NCBI GenBank assembly: GCA_033439765.1
Contig: JAULSN010000001.1
Location: forward strand, 3,596,001 to 3,660,000
Reading direction: 5' to 3'
Origin: Lasiosphaeria ovina
Taxonomy: Eukaryota > Ascomycota > Sordariomycetes > Sordariales > Lasiosphaeriaceae
Length of the DNA: 64,000 nt
Shown here: in pieces, positions 22,666-33,654 of the stretch
Position numbering within the stretch: position 1 is the first letter of the stretch
Layout: each line of letters begins with the position of its first letter
Program-made: the position numbers and the translations under genes
The notes under the pieces: generated by a model
Told to the model about the DNA's origin: nothing
What the model saw: only the letters and a program-made list of their open reading frames with translations
Database searches by the model: none

Positions 22666-25156
22666 ATGACAACCATCACCCCCTCCACGCGTAGGAGCCA
22701 GGTGCTCGTGACCGCTGCTACCGGCTCCTCGGCCATCAAGCCCATTTTACGCAAAACTGTCTCGGTCCTCGGCACGCGATCTCGACCCGACGACGACGAT
22801 GGCGACGAGCTTGCGAGCCCAACGAAAAAGAGGAAGACGGTCGTCTTCAATGAGAGTCTCAACGTGGTGAGAGACATTGGCAACAAGTCGCTCGGCGATG
22901 CGAAGCGGGAGGTGAGGCAGGCGCTCGACGGACATGGCCGTGGGGACGACGAGGATTACGACAATCTGAAGGATCTCTTCGCCCCAAGCCACAAGCAGCA
23001 CTCGCCTCCCGAAGAGGTGGAAGACGACGCGAAGCCGCAGGAGCTGGTGGTCTACGTCATCGCCCTGACAAGCCATGTTCCCCTGCTTGGCAGGTCGTGT
23101 GCCGGTCTTGTCAGGAGCATTCTCCGGTGCTCGTGGCTCGACAGGGACGACGATTTCTCACGGGCTTATATCCAGCTCCTAGCGGCGCTCTCGTCTGCCC
23201 AGGGCTCCTTCTTCACACAGATCCTCTCCATGATGGTCGACAAATTCGCAGACGCCCAGACATACTCTAACAAGGGCTCGTCTGTGCCCGGGTTTCCGCC
23301 CGTGCAAGCCGAGACCAAGAAAGACCGACTCCATCTCGGCCTGAGATACCTCCTTGAGCTTTTCCCCGACGGGCGCTACATCATTATAGACCTCGTGTCG
23401 GCCAAGTTTCCTTATACTGAGGATTCAAAGGCCGTTCACATGGAATACATCAACCACCTACTCCGGCTTAAGACGGACAGACCCGAGCTGGAAAGGGATA
23501 TCATGGAGCTGATTCTTTCGCGGCTCGTCAAACTTGATGTGGAAATGACGTTGGACCTTGAAAATGACGACGACGAGACCACCAAGGCGGTGCTCCGACA
23601 GCTGGAATCGTCGGGTGCTAAGAGCGACGACGGAGAAGATAGTGACGCCGATTCAGTTGTGAGCGACGAAGAAGGTGACGACGAGCAGACGAGGCGCGTG
23701 GACATGATCAAGAGCAAGCTCGAGACGATGGACGCCATCATGGACTTGATGTTTGCTATATATACCCCAGTATTCGAGAAGCCTGAGACTCCTGAAGCTC
23801 AAGAGGCTTTCCACGATTTACTGAGCGACTTTTCAAATGTCATACTTCCGGTATGTTTTGAAAAAATCCCACGGATTAAATATCTCTACTTTCCCTCTGA
23901 GCTCGCTAACCTTATTTTGCACCAGCATCTCAAATCTCGGCACACGCAGTATTTGCTCTTCAAATTCGCCATGAGATCACGCCTATTCATGGAGACGTTC
24001 ACCGGAACCCTTTTTAACATCGCGTAAGTTGTTTTAGACGGGAACCGAGTGTCGGGGATGGCTAGAAACAGGACCCGAGACAATGCTGACTTGTCACCAG
24101 ATTTGAGTCAAAAAGACCGCCGGTTGTCAAACAAGCAGCGGTTGCTTATTTGGTGAGTTATCTTGCTCCATCGGCAGTGCATTTCGGAACGCTAACGAAC
24201 ATCCCAGGCGAGTTTCACTGCAAGAGGCGCGAAACTCGAGAGCGACCTAGTGCAAAAGATTGTCCAGACATTTCTATACTACATCGATAACTTCCGGGTC
24301 ACTCATACCAGCTGTCGCGGCCCAGATGTACGGCACTATGGCCAGTATTAGTAGGTTCCGACGTTCCAGTTTATGTGGTGACAAGTGCTGACCATGACGC
24401 AGTGCGTACTTCCAAGGCCTGCTTTACGTAAGTGGTTGCACGACCCTGGAGTCGACTCGTCACCTCCATCCTGGTTTCTCCCAGTGCCAGCAGCATGCCA
24501 GCTGACCTTGTGTCCTCTAGATCTTCTGCTTCCGCTGGCGAGACCTGATCGACCGTGACCTGGTCCCGGCCAGTCTCGACTGGGACGATCCTGCGTCGTT
24601 CATTGGGCAAGACTTGCCCTGGATGGCCGGCTTGAGATCTAAGATGCAAGCCAATATTGCCTCCAAGCTCAATGTGAGTTCGGTTCTCCTCTCCCAGTCT
24701 GGACACTTGCTGACCTTATCCCAGCCCCTCAAGTGCTGCTCGCCGGTAATTGTTGACGAGTTCGCGAGATTATCTCATCACCTCGGGCTCATATACATGT
24801 ACGTCTCTCCACGTGTGGGTGGGGATCGAGTCACCCGTTTTCTTGTATCACCGGCATCTTTGCTTACAACGTCAAACAGATATCCACAAATCGAGAAGAA
24901 CAAGAACGTGCAGCTGTCTCAATTCTCTACCGGCAGCTATGCCACAGGCGGGGCTCTTCGCGACTCGGGTTTCGAGTTTGACAACGAGAAATGGACTCAT
25001 CTGGAGGCTTGCTTTCCGTTTGACCCTTTCCAGCTGCCCGTTGCCAAGCGTTGGCTCGATTTGCAGAACAATTACGTGTCTTGGCAACCGATGGCAGTGC
25101 TGAGCATGGAAAGCGACGACGAAGACAGCGAGAGCGATCCGGACGAGGACGATTGA
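22666..25156 (+). CDS. RRN3: RNA polymerase I-specific initiation factor Rrn3
   Basis: Eight exons, with boundaries 22666-23850, 23926-24023, 24101-24152, about 24209-24350, 24403-24427, 24521-24673, 24725-24798 and 24880-25156, give about 668 residues. Rrn3/TIF-IA bridges Pol I to core factor at rDNA promoters (established). Family signatures are the N-terminal LKDLF region, then SFFTQILSMMVDKF, RYLLELFPDGRYIIIDLV, HTQYLLFKFAMRSRLF, FLYYIDNFR, CRGPDVRHYGQYYAYFQGLL, IFCFRWRDLIDRDLVP and the late CCSPVIVDEFARLSHHLGLI block. An acidic Asp/Glu/Ser loop lies near residues 305-345 and the C-terminus is acidic (DDEDSESDPDEDD). Intron 1 is 75 nt and stop-free in frame, so retention would add 25 residues. 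Exon 5 is a 25-nt microexon. My exon 4 coordinate is uncertain by one base. Confidence 0.94.
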
Positions 25157-25888
25157 CGGAGATAGGCACGACATGGAGGAGATATTCAGGCGCAGCTTAC
25201 GACGATGAGACGCATCACAGAGAGAGATGCAATTTCATGTCATGATTGGGGCCCATTTTGGCAGCGTCAAACGATATGGCCGAGGTAACGGGAAGGGGAT
25301 GGATTTGAATCATTTGAGTCGATTACGGATTACCGATGCAATCTTGGGCATATGGGAAACACATTTTTTCTTTGGCATTTGCAAAGGTGGCAAAGCATGA
25401 CAGGGGCGTTACTGGCGCTGGGAACGAGGACTTTGTGAAGGCTACATAAGTAGGTACTCGGTAGGCACGGCTCAAACGCCAAATGATATCAAGGAGTCGC
25501 GACAGTTTGAGGTTTCAAGTCCCATCTCTCTGGCCTCTGATTGACCTGTGCTTCTCCAAACGAAACCGACAGCCCGTCGTTTACGAGCTTCCCGCGCGCA
25601 CCTGTGGGATATTCCATATCTGCAGGTTCCCTCAGTCAAGGAAACTCGTCATCCAAAGAGAAGCTGAGAAGAGATAGAGGGACGGGGGTGACTAACGTGC
25701 GGCACAGTGATTGATTGGCCGGCTGAATCTGAAATCGGCTGCCTTCCCGACCCTTTTAGGAATTTCGAACCCCGGCCGATTACTATTATTTAATACATTA
25801 TTTCGAAGGGGCGACAAACGCGTTGAGGGAAAGAGAGAAGGGGCGAATTCTTGATACCCGAGATCAGATCTGCTGCTGCTATCTAAAC
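25157..25888. other. Intergenic, RRN3 3' flank and upstream of small ORF
   Basis: About 730 bp, increasingly AT-rich towards 25.8 kb, with a TGATTGATTGGCC stretch (inverted CCAAT) near 25715. No gene seen. Confidence 0.5.
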
Positions 25889-26110
25889 ATGGCGGACAAC
25901 GGCAAACAACAACAAGACGCCAACAACAACCCCGGCCGCCCGTCGTTCACTTCCTTCTGGAAGCGGTCAAGGGAAGCGCTATCAGCATCAGCCCACCGCA
26001 ACATCACGTTCGTCTCGGACGAGAGCGTAGGACAGGAGGGACGTGGACACGGACACGGACACGGACACGGACACGGACACGGACACGATGGGGCAGCAGC
26101 TGGTGAGTAA
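25889..26110 (+). CDS. Small hypothetical protein with Gly-His repeat
   Basis: Frame of 73 residues starting MADNGKQQQD in a strong context (AAACATGGCG). It has a composition typical of small fungal proteins: a Gln/Asn-rich start, then RPSFTSFWKRSREALSASA and NITFVSDES, then a run of GHGHGH units encoded by seven exact GGACAC hexamers. Other starts upstream in the same frame are less convincing. The stop TAA overlaps a good donor (GCTG|GTGAGT), so the true gene may splice here to an exon I could not identify; the visible frame may then be only exon 1. I do not recognise the family. Poly-Gly-His can bind metal ions, but that is speculation. Confidence 0.5.
   Translation: MADNGKQQQDANNNPGRPSFTSFWKRSREALSASAHRNITFVSDESVGQEGRGHGHGHGHGHGHGHDGAAAGE
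26045..26086 (+). repeat. GGACAC hexamer repeat, seven copies
   Basis: Seven perfect tandem copies inside the small open frame, encoding alternating Gly and His. Its length is a multiple of three, so copy-number change would keep the frame. Confidence 0.9.
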
Positions 26111-26395
26111 CTTTGGCCATGTCACTTTTGTCTCTTGCATTTATTTGCATTTATTTATATTTCCGATTTTGCTTCCCACCTCCCCCCGTACGGCACGCGG
26201 TATAATCCGAACCCGTCGTCTCACTCGGGAAGTCAGTCCCATAATCGATTCCAATTCACTCTCTCGGTCTTTCTCTATGTACTCTCTCCCGGGGACCCTT
26301 CAGCCCCCACACGTGGACCGACGTGTGCAACATGGTCATGGACAAGGTCGTGTCGTGTCGTGTAGTACCGTGTAGTACCGTGATCCTTGGCGTAT

Positions 26396-26412
26396 ATCTC
26401 TCTCTCTCTCTC
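26396..26412. repeat. TC dinucleotide repeat
   Basis: About eight TC units in intergenic DNA. Confidence 0.75.
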
Positions 26413-26830
26413 GCTCCACAAAAAAAAGATGAGAAAATGTCATAGACGCGCCAAGTTGGGGCTGTCTGTCTGTTCGTACTTTTTTTTTCGTGCCCCCCCC
26501 CCCTTCCCCCGGTCCCCCGGTCCCCCGGTTGCGTGCGTGCGGGTGGGTTATGGTTGGGTGGAAACCGAGAGATGGCGTTAAACGGACCCGATGCGATCAC
26601 AAAGATTTGTCATTTCGGTCTCGGCACCGCTGCGCGCAGAAAGAAGGAAGGCAGCCCAAAACGCAAATCAACAAAAAAGCTACCTTAAACCTTAACCCAC
26701 CTTACCTATGTTGCAACAAGGGAGGGAAGCAGCGAACCGAAATCGCATCTCCCATCCCAAGTCCCAACAGCTCCTTCCTATGCTTTCCTTTCCTTCTTAT
26801 CCTCCCCGCCCACACAAGCTCCCAGCATGT

Positions 26831-26847
26831 GCGCGCGCGCGCGCGCG
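26831..26847. repeat. GC dinucleotide run
   Basis: About eight alternating GC units, the second such tract in this window. Confidence 0.8.
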
Positions 26848-27843
26848 TATCTGTGACCCCGATTCTGGATAGTCCAAAAGTCTACGGAGTTATACCCAAA
26901 GCTTCTCGAATCGGGATTGGGAATGCTTGGCTGGGTCCGTCCCCGCCCGCCGAAGTTCTACCACTCCCTCCCACTGCATCATCGCCTCACATCATCAGGC
27001 ATCAGCAGAGTCAGACAGATTTACAAGCAGAAGACTGACAAGGGCCCTCCTCTCTGTTTTGTCTTCTTTCGGGCCCGAGACCAGGCTCTAAACTCTTGAT
27101 GACTGACTCTCGTCTTAATTACACACTTACCCTTTGCGGCTTTCCGTCTTTCCGCGCTCCTAGTTCCGGCTCCTTTCCACATGCCGTATTTGCCTCCCTC
27201 TACACACACCCTCCACCCTCTGCAACCCTTTCCCTGTTGGGGGTCGGTTGACAGATCCGGACGACATCGGACTTGGGGGGAAGAGACCCTAGACGAGGCT
27301 GCGTCTGCGGCAGCGGCGGCAGTTAGTACCACATCTGGTACCGATACTGATCCAATTTGGGCCTCTGTTGGCTCCATCCATGCTGGCACACTGGAGAAAC
27401 AGGCGCCAAGTGCGCGCTTGTGCAAGCGGGCGGGCCTTCTCTCGCCAGTCGCCAGTCGCCACTCCCGAGATATGCGAGCCGGGTTTGGTGTGGCCAAGAC
27501 GGGTGCTCTGAGGTGATGTGTCGTGGGATGGTGGGAAGAAGGGGTGAAGGGGGGGGGGGGAGAATAAACACTTTTTAGTGATCCAGCCCAGTCAGCTGTC
27601 CCTCCTCTCTCTGGTTGGAAGCCCAACTAAGCTTGTCCCCCCATCTTTTCTTATTTCTAATAACGCGTTGCTGCGCTGTTATATATAGCTAGTAGCAGCG
27701 CTCTCTCTCCCCCAGGACCATGTCGCTGTCGCTTGTTTGAGTCTTGAGGCGTCCAATACTTAGCCGGGACTTGCACCTCCTGTCTTCTCCATGACGGGCT
27801 CTTCTCTCTCTGTCTATGTATCCGTGTATCAGCGTCTGGTCCG

Positions 27844-29396
27844 ATGTCAGTCAAGAAGACCAAGATCAAGCAACTAACAGGAGCGGGAGCACAAGGAGCA
27901 CAAGAGGGCGGCGGTTCCTCGACCAGCACCCAGACGCCCCAAGACAAGGCCAAGCTGCGCCGGGCCCAGGTCCGCAAGGCCCAGCTCCAGCACCGGCAGC
28001 GCAAGGCACACTACATCAACCAGCTCGAGGCCGACGTGGCCCGCATCCGCGACAAGATCTCCCAGACGGAGCACGACGTGCAGGTCCTGCGGAGAGAGAA
28101 TGGCGTCATGAGAGCGCGGGTCCAGAGACGGCGGCAGGAGCAAGCGCAGGTCCAGCACGGCTTTGATGTGACAACAGCCGCCCCGTTTGCCGCCACGACG
28201 ATCATCACAACCGCATCAACAGCAACCACCACCGTGGCCGATGTCTTGCCGCCGTTAAACTTCTTGCCGTCGTTAACTGCCGACTCGCTGTCGTCGCTGC
28301 TGGCCATGGACGTGGACGAGTCGGGGCCGCTCGAGGACATCACGCTGAGTTTCGGCTTCGACGACGCTACAAACCAGCCGTGCTACCAAGTCAGCAGCTC
28401 GCCGAGCTCGAGCCACTACGAGAGCTCGAATGGCCAGCTCAGCTTGCATAAATATCTGCCTGACCCCGACCCTGAAGCCGCCGCTGTTGTTGCTACTGCT
28501 GTTGCTACTTCCTCCGCTGTGGCACCTCCTCTCGAGCAGCGGTCGACCCCGGCGAACCTGTCCGACATGACTCCCGAGCAGACGCAGGAAGCCATCAACT
28601 TTATACTCTCGTGCGTGAAAGCTCCAACCTCTAACCCCCTCTCTTTCTTTTGTTCTTTCCCTCCTTGCTCCAAGTTCTTTTAGCAAACATGGCATGACAA
28701 GGGCGAGTTATATCAACGTTACTAACACGGTGCGCGAAACAAAACAGACTAGAGCACATCTGCCGGGCTCACTTCCGGCAGTCCAACTTCCAGCCCGAGG
28801 TCGCCGCCCTGTCCAGCCGCGCATCGGGTCATACCATGATGGCGACAACACTGGCTCTGCGAACGGCGCCCCCGCAAGTGTTCAGGGCGGCCTCGCACTC
28901 GCAGTTCCCTTGGGGACGGCGGCGGCGGCGCAGAGGGGGGCAACAACCAACGCAGAACGCAGACGGAGACGAAAAAGAGGCTGCCGACACGCCTCAACGC
29001 GAGGACGAAGAAGACGACGACCACGACCACGACCACAATCACGGCCATGACCACGAAGATGTCCCAGTGCTGAACCCCGCAGCCAGCAGCAGCGGCGGCG
29101 GCATGGGGCTGTCGTGGCAGGCGTCAGGGCTCACGCTTCACACGCTGCACGGGCTCGCATCATCGCTCGTCCCGGGAGACATCGAGGTCACGCCCGTTCA
29201 GGCCTGGTTCGAGCTTGCCGCACGTCACCCCGTCGCCCTGCTGCTCCGCGCGGATATCTTGGCTGCCCTCAAGCGCGAGCTCCTCGGCGTTGTCAAATGT
29301 CCTCACTTTGGCGCCGTCATGGAGCGTGCCGCCTTTGAGAGTGTCGTCGTGAGAGTTCTGGGAGGAGGATGGGACGGCGATGGGGACGGCGAATGA
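27844..29396 (+). CDS. bZIP-like transcription factor with His/Asp cluster
   Basis: Exon 1 27844-28610 and exon 2 28748-29396, joined in phase 2 over a 137-nt intron (GTGCGT..CAG), give 471 residues. Near residues 37-62 lies a fungal bZIP basic region, RRAQVRKAQLQHRQRKAHY, followed by a weak leucine-zipper-like coiled coil (INQLEADVARIRDKISQTE). The usual invariant Asn of the bZIP signature is not present at the expected place, as in a fungal subgroup with AQxxHRQRK. The middle is Ala/Thr/Ser-rich. Exon 2 contains a poly-Arg patch (GRRRRRRGGQQ), an acidic His/Asp run (DDDHDHDHNHGHDHED) and a C-terminal helical region (VQAWFELAARHPVALLL). Nuclear regulator by inference; targets unknown. An alternative start upstream is not evident; ATG 27844 is taken because the basic region follows closely. 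Confidence 0.82.
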
Positions 29397-30525
29397 CGTG
29401 TGTCTTTTTTCTTCCTTTTTACGCGGGAGGGTCGGGTATAATGCCTAATGATGGCCGAGATTTTACTTGGTGGCCAGGCAGTTGGCAATGTGATGGATTG
29501 GGGCACGACATGATCAGGTAGTGAAACTAAAAAATTAACTGGTGGATAAGGCTGGGAAGGTCTGGGAGACCGTAACTCCCGTCGGTACATACAGCAGGGT
29601 ACTCGTCGACATGTTTCTCTGCGCAGTGCCTATGCATGGGATAGCTCTGTTATACCAGTTTGGCGGACTAGTTATTTACATTCCCATCGAGATAAACCAC
29701 ATTTGTTGTTCAAGATGGCTTTGAGACTCTGTGACTGTGTTTCCCATTGTTCTTAGCCGAGATTTAGTTACGGCTGGCTATCTTACCTACCCCAGCATTA
29801 CCTTACCCACCTGCCTATATCTATATCTCAGAGTACCTCACCTTAGGTCTAAGGTAAGTCTAAGGTAGAGGGCTGACTCGGAAAAGGACGTCCTGGGGAT
29901 GTCGAGTTTAACTGCCAGGACATCGTCCCGTCGTCCGGGACATCCACCCCCGCTCAGAAGACGGACGGCTCTTGATTCCACATCTATACTTACCTACCCT
30001 GGGCTCCTTGGTTCCGGTGCTAAGTACCCAGGTTGGTATGTTGATGTTGCACAACTTGGGCCGTACCCGCGTCACCTTTGTAAGGACCCGGGATGCGAGC
30101 TTAAAACAAGAAAGAGTCCGATAGCGGCTTGTGGGCTGAATTGGTACAGTACTACAGTACCTTGGTGTTACACAACACTTTTCTACCAGCAAGGTCCATT
30201 GCAACTGCCTGGCAGTAACCTGCCCTGGTCTCTGCGTCCGGGCGGCAGGCGTATTCGCTAACGCGCTTACCCGTTTCTCGGTGTCGCCGACGTCAAGCCG
30301 GAGAGCGCCTTCCCCAACTCGATCATACACAGTACACCCCAGAAGAGCCCATGTCATCTCCCGGCAGGTCTCTGTTTCTCTGGGAGTAGTTCGTCTTTTT
30401 CCGTTACCACGACTTTTGAAGCTCTTCACCGCTCTACTATCAAACCATCCGTCAGCTAATACGGTCAACATCTTTATCACCCCTGAAATCTCCGCGGCGA
30501 TTCCAACCCCCCTCTCTTGAGCACC
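29397..30525. other. Intergenic upstream of the esterase-like gene
   Basis: About 1.1 kb. It contains imperfect copies of CTTACCTA and TCTAAGGTA around 29780-29870 forming a small inverted-repeat-rich patch. No convincing gene. Confidence 0.5.
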
Positions 30526-32823
30526 ATGAAGGCAGCTTAGTGCCTAGCCGCCTAGAGCGCGGTACTCGTTCCGATCTTGTCGGCATCGCCGCTGCTGCCG
30601 GACGAATCGCCGCTGGCACCAGAGCAGAAGCCGTTTGTGGACATTGGGGGAATCAAGATAGGAGGCGAATACGATGCAAGTTCCAGTGTTTGGCATCTCC
30701 CCGGCGGCGTTTAATGCTTGCTAACTGGAGACGGGTTTGACAAAACCAGCATGATGGCGGCTTCTACAACTTCTCGAACCTCCGGTACGGGATGCCGCCG
30801 ACGGGCAAGGCGCGGTTCTTGAGGCCGGTGGCGGTGACGTACTCGGCCGACGACGACGGCCCCACGTCGGTGCTCAAGCACGAGCGCCTGTCGGCCATCT
30901 GCCCGCAGGCCGTGCCCGACTGGCTGTGTAAGAAGGCGGCAACCATGTACACGGGCTCAGGGATCCCGCAGGTTCACCAGCGGAACCGCCTCGACTGCCA
31001 GTACGTGATGCACCAGCAGATGCTGGACCCCCGCCAGACGGAGGACTGCCTGTTTCTCGATGTCTTTGTCCCGCGATCTGTCTTTGAAAAGGAGGCTTGC
31101 AACAGGACCCAAGCCGCCTTAGGTGAGTTTTGTGCTCTGGAGGAGCAAATGTGGTGTGAGAGGTTATGGTACAGGCTCTGACTTGCACGCAGCTCCAGTC
31201 GTGGTGTCGTTGGGCGCAACACCCTTCGTCTTCGGTATGTTCCTTCTCACCCTGTGGAAAGCAAAGGAAATTACTTACATTATGGCAAAAGGCTCGAAGA
31301 ATTTTATCAACCTAAACGAAGTGAGTCCCGCCGTCCTCACCAGCCAGTCATCCCATCCGGATCCGTGCGGAACCGACTTCCCCATTTCAGTGTCCATCAA
31401 CTGTAGGTTTGTCCCTGACGCTTCCGCGGCATGCATATTCTGCTGCCTACTCATGCTAATCATGTGTTCCTCCAGACCGGCTCGGTATGTTTGGCTGGCT
31501 TACCGATGAAGCTGGCTCAGCCAATGCTGGCCTATGGGACCAGCGTCTTGCCATGGACTGGGTTAAAGCACACATCGAGAATTTTGGCGGCGACCCTAAC
31601 CGCATCACCCTCGTTGGCTCGGGAGGAGGAGCGGCATCCATAATGGTGAGAACATGGTCTAGCCAAGAAGACGGCCACCGGAACTGACTATAGAAACGTT
31701 TCAGCATCACGTCACGGCATTTGGAGGCCAGACAAATCCGGAACCTCCCCCCTATAACCTACAAGGCACCACCCCCTTTACATCCGCTATCGCCGTTGGC
31801 CCCAATTGGGACTTCCTGCCCTTTTTCAAGCACAGCGACAGCAAACACGAACGCAACCGCGACGCCACACAGAAAGCCATATTAAAGATCATGAAAGTGA
31901 TTATCGGTAAAGGTCTATATACGATCGATGAACTCCGCGACTTGAACTCGTCTGTCTTGATGAAAGTCAACCGAAATCTCGTGAGAGCAGCCCCGATGGA
32001 CATGCTCGTATTCGGCCCTGTCGTGGGCGGCGAATTTACACCAAAACACCCAGGGCTCCTGCTTCGAGACGGCCATTTTAACGATTCCCTTCAGGTGAGA
32101 TTGCCACTGCCCTGGTCTCTATAACGCGTGAGCTGGTAAATACTAACGAGGTGCCTGTAGCTTATGGTTGGGCATACTATTTGGGACACGCTCATCAATG
32201 CACCATTTCTCAATTTTGGTCAACGTTTCGGTCAACACGACGAGCTAAACAAGCGCCTGGCCTCTATGTTGATAGGATATTCCAACACTACGCTCGACTT
32301 GGTTGAAACCGAAATCTATGATGACGAGGCACGAGAGGAGCTCGTCGATTGGTTCCACCCGCCGCCGAACTTTCTCGGTACACAAACACCTCAAGAAGTT
32401 GTCTCCGGAATCAGCATTATGGAGGAGATCTTTGTGGGCTGCAACACCAGAAATCTGGCTCGTGGACTCCCAGACTCTACATACTCGTTTGATGCCGGGT
32501 ATGCTCCTCTCCAGGGAATGATCGGTCTTTTCAGAGACAAGCAGGACACATCCGAGGGCTCCGGCTCCGGCGCAGGCGGCCCTTTTGACTTTCGACAGCG
32601 GTTTCTGCAGTTTATTAGCGGCACCACACCCATCATCGCCGCGGATGATATTGGTACCGTACCCTGGCCTGTGTATGGAGACGATGGGAGAGTAGTAGAA
32701 GCAAGTATGGGTGACAAATGGGGAGCGGTCATCACCGACGACGTCTTTGACAACGACCGCTGTGACTGGTGGACGGGAAAAGGATACGAGATACTGGAAG
32801 AAGAGTCAAAGGATGCGGAGTGA
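30526..32823 (+). pseudogene. Type-B carboxylesterase-fold protein lacking catalytic residues; 5' end broken or mis-modelled
   Basis: Exons 30526-30687, 30750-31122, 31193-31234, 31292-31402, 31476-31645, 31705-32094 and 32161-32823 join in consistent phases to about 636 codons. Fold markers are FYNFSNLRYGMPPTGKARFL, TEDCLFLDVFVP, PFVFGSKNF, SINYRLGMFGWLTDEAG and NAGLWDQRLAMDWVKAHIE. The catalytic apparatus is missing: the oxyanion-hole HGGG position reads SLGATP (about residue 182), the nucleophile elbow GESAGA reads GSGGGA (about residue 276, Ser replaced by Gly), and no catalytic His is seen near the C-terminus. The best ATG (CACCATGAAGGC) is followed in frame by TAG at 30538-30540 and 30553-30555, then a hydrophobic leader-like stretch. 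Either the gene is broken, or the second TAG is the acceptor of an unseen upstream intron. From 30556 on the frame and splice sites look well kept, so an expressed non-enzymatic protein remains possible. Confidence 0.7.
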
Positions 32824-33654
32824 CTAACGAGCTTTTCAGGGCAGAAGTAGCCTAAGCCTAAATCCATAGACAGTAATGTTAGTGTAATAGAATGAAATAC
32901 GCTTTATGCTTTACGTGATTTAGTCTGCCCTATCGAGTGTTTCGGGGTTTTTTTTGGGGGGGGTGAGAATTATGCAATGGATTGCCTTTAATATGATCGT
33001 TCTTATATATACTAGACCAAAGCTCGGAGCGCATTGGTTACTCGATGGCCTTTATAAAATCTAGTTGCCTATATCATCTGATGGAGTAATGAAGGGGGAA
33101 GTATGGGAATCATGACAGAATACAACCTAGGAACAAGGGGCGAGATGCACCTGTTTTCATCAAAATACTCTCTCCATTTCCTTGTTTTTCACCTCACGAG
33201 TAACTAAATACCTACTAGGTAGGCAAGGTAAAGCTAAGCAAGTAGGTTCTCTTTCACAGAAGATATAGGTATAGATATAAATAGGTATATATATGTATAA
33301 CCATGCCCATCAAACGAATTCAGTCACGGAAAACCCAACGGGGCTAGAGTGACACAAAGTTGCTGGAAAGTAGATTTGCAAATGCAAAAGTAAATGCAAA
33401 ACATGACCAGTGATTTTTGTCAACTAATCAACAAAAATACAAATAGCTTAAAAGGATTGTACCGAACATCCCCCCCGAGGAGTTGCGGCGATACAACCAG
33501 AAGAGAAGAAGAATAATTATATTTTATCGAATTAAACTCGCCTTGACAGGGGTCCGGGGGGTTGAGAGAGAGACACGAACACCAGACAGGGAACGTCGTA
33601 CATAAGAAAGGAAAGTAGAGCTGGCTGCTGCCTGCCGGCGGTTGGGTAGAGAGC
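32824..33654. other. Intergenic between convergent genes
   Basis: AT-rich shared 3' flank with a T-run followed by a G-run near 32945-32963 and TATATA-rich DNA near 33270. No gene seen. Confidence 0.55.

Larger units (their letters stand above)
26111..27843. other. Intergenic upstream of the bZIP gene
   Basis: About 1.7 kb rich in homopolymer and dinucleotide tracts: TC repeat (about 26396-26412), C-run near 26500, GC run (26831-26847) and G-run near 27549. No supportable gene; probably a long bZIP promoter/leader. Confidence 0.5.

Noticed and set aside
27021..27626. 201-codon minus-strand frame upstream of the bZIP gene
   Set aside because: Low-complexity composition, matching frames open on the + strand, no family similarity.
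31321..31390. Apparent intron GTGAGT..TTTCAG in the esterase-like gene
   Set aside because: Removing it breaks the phase before SINYRLG; keeping it in frame gives the expected segment length between GSKNF and SINY, so it is read as exon.
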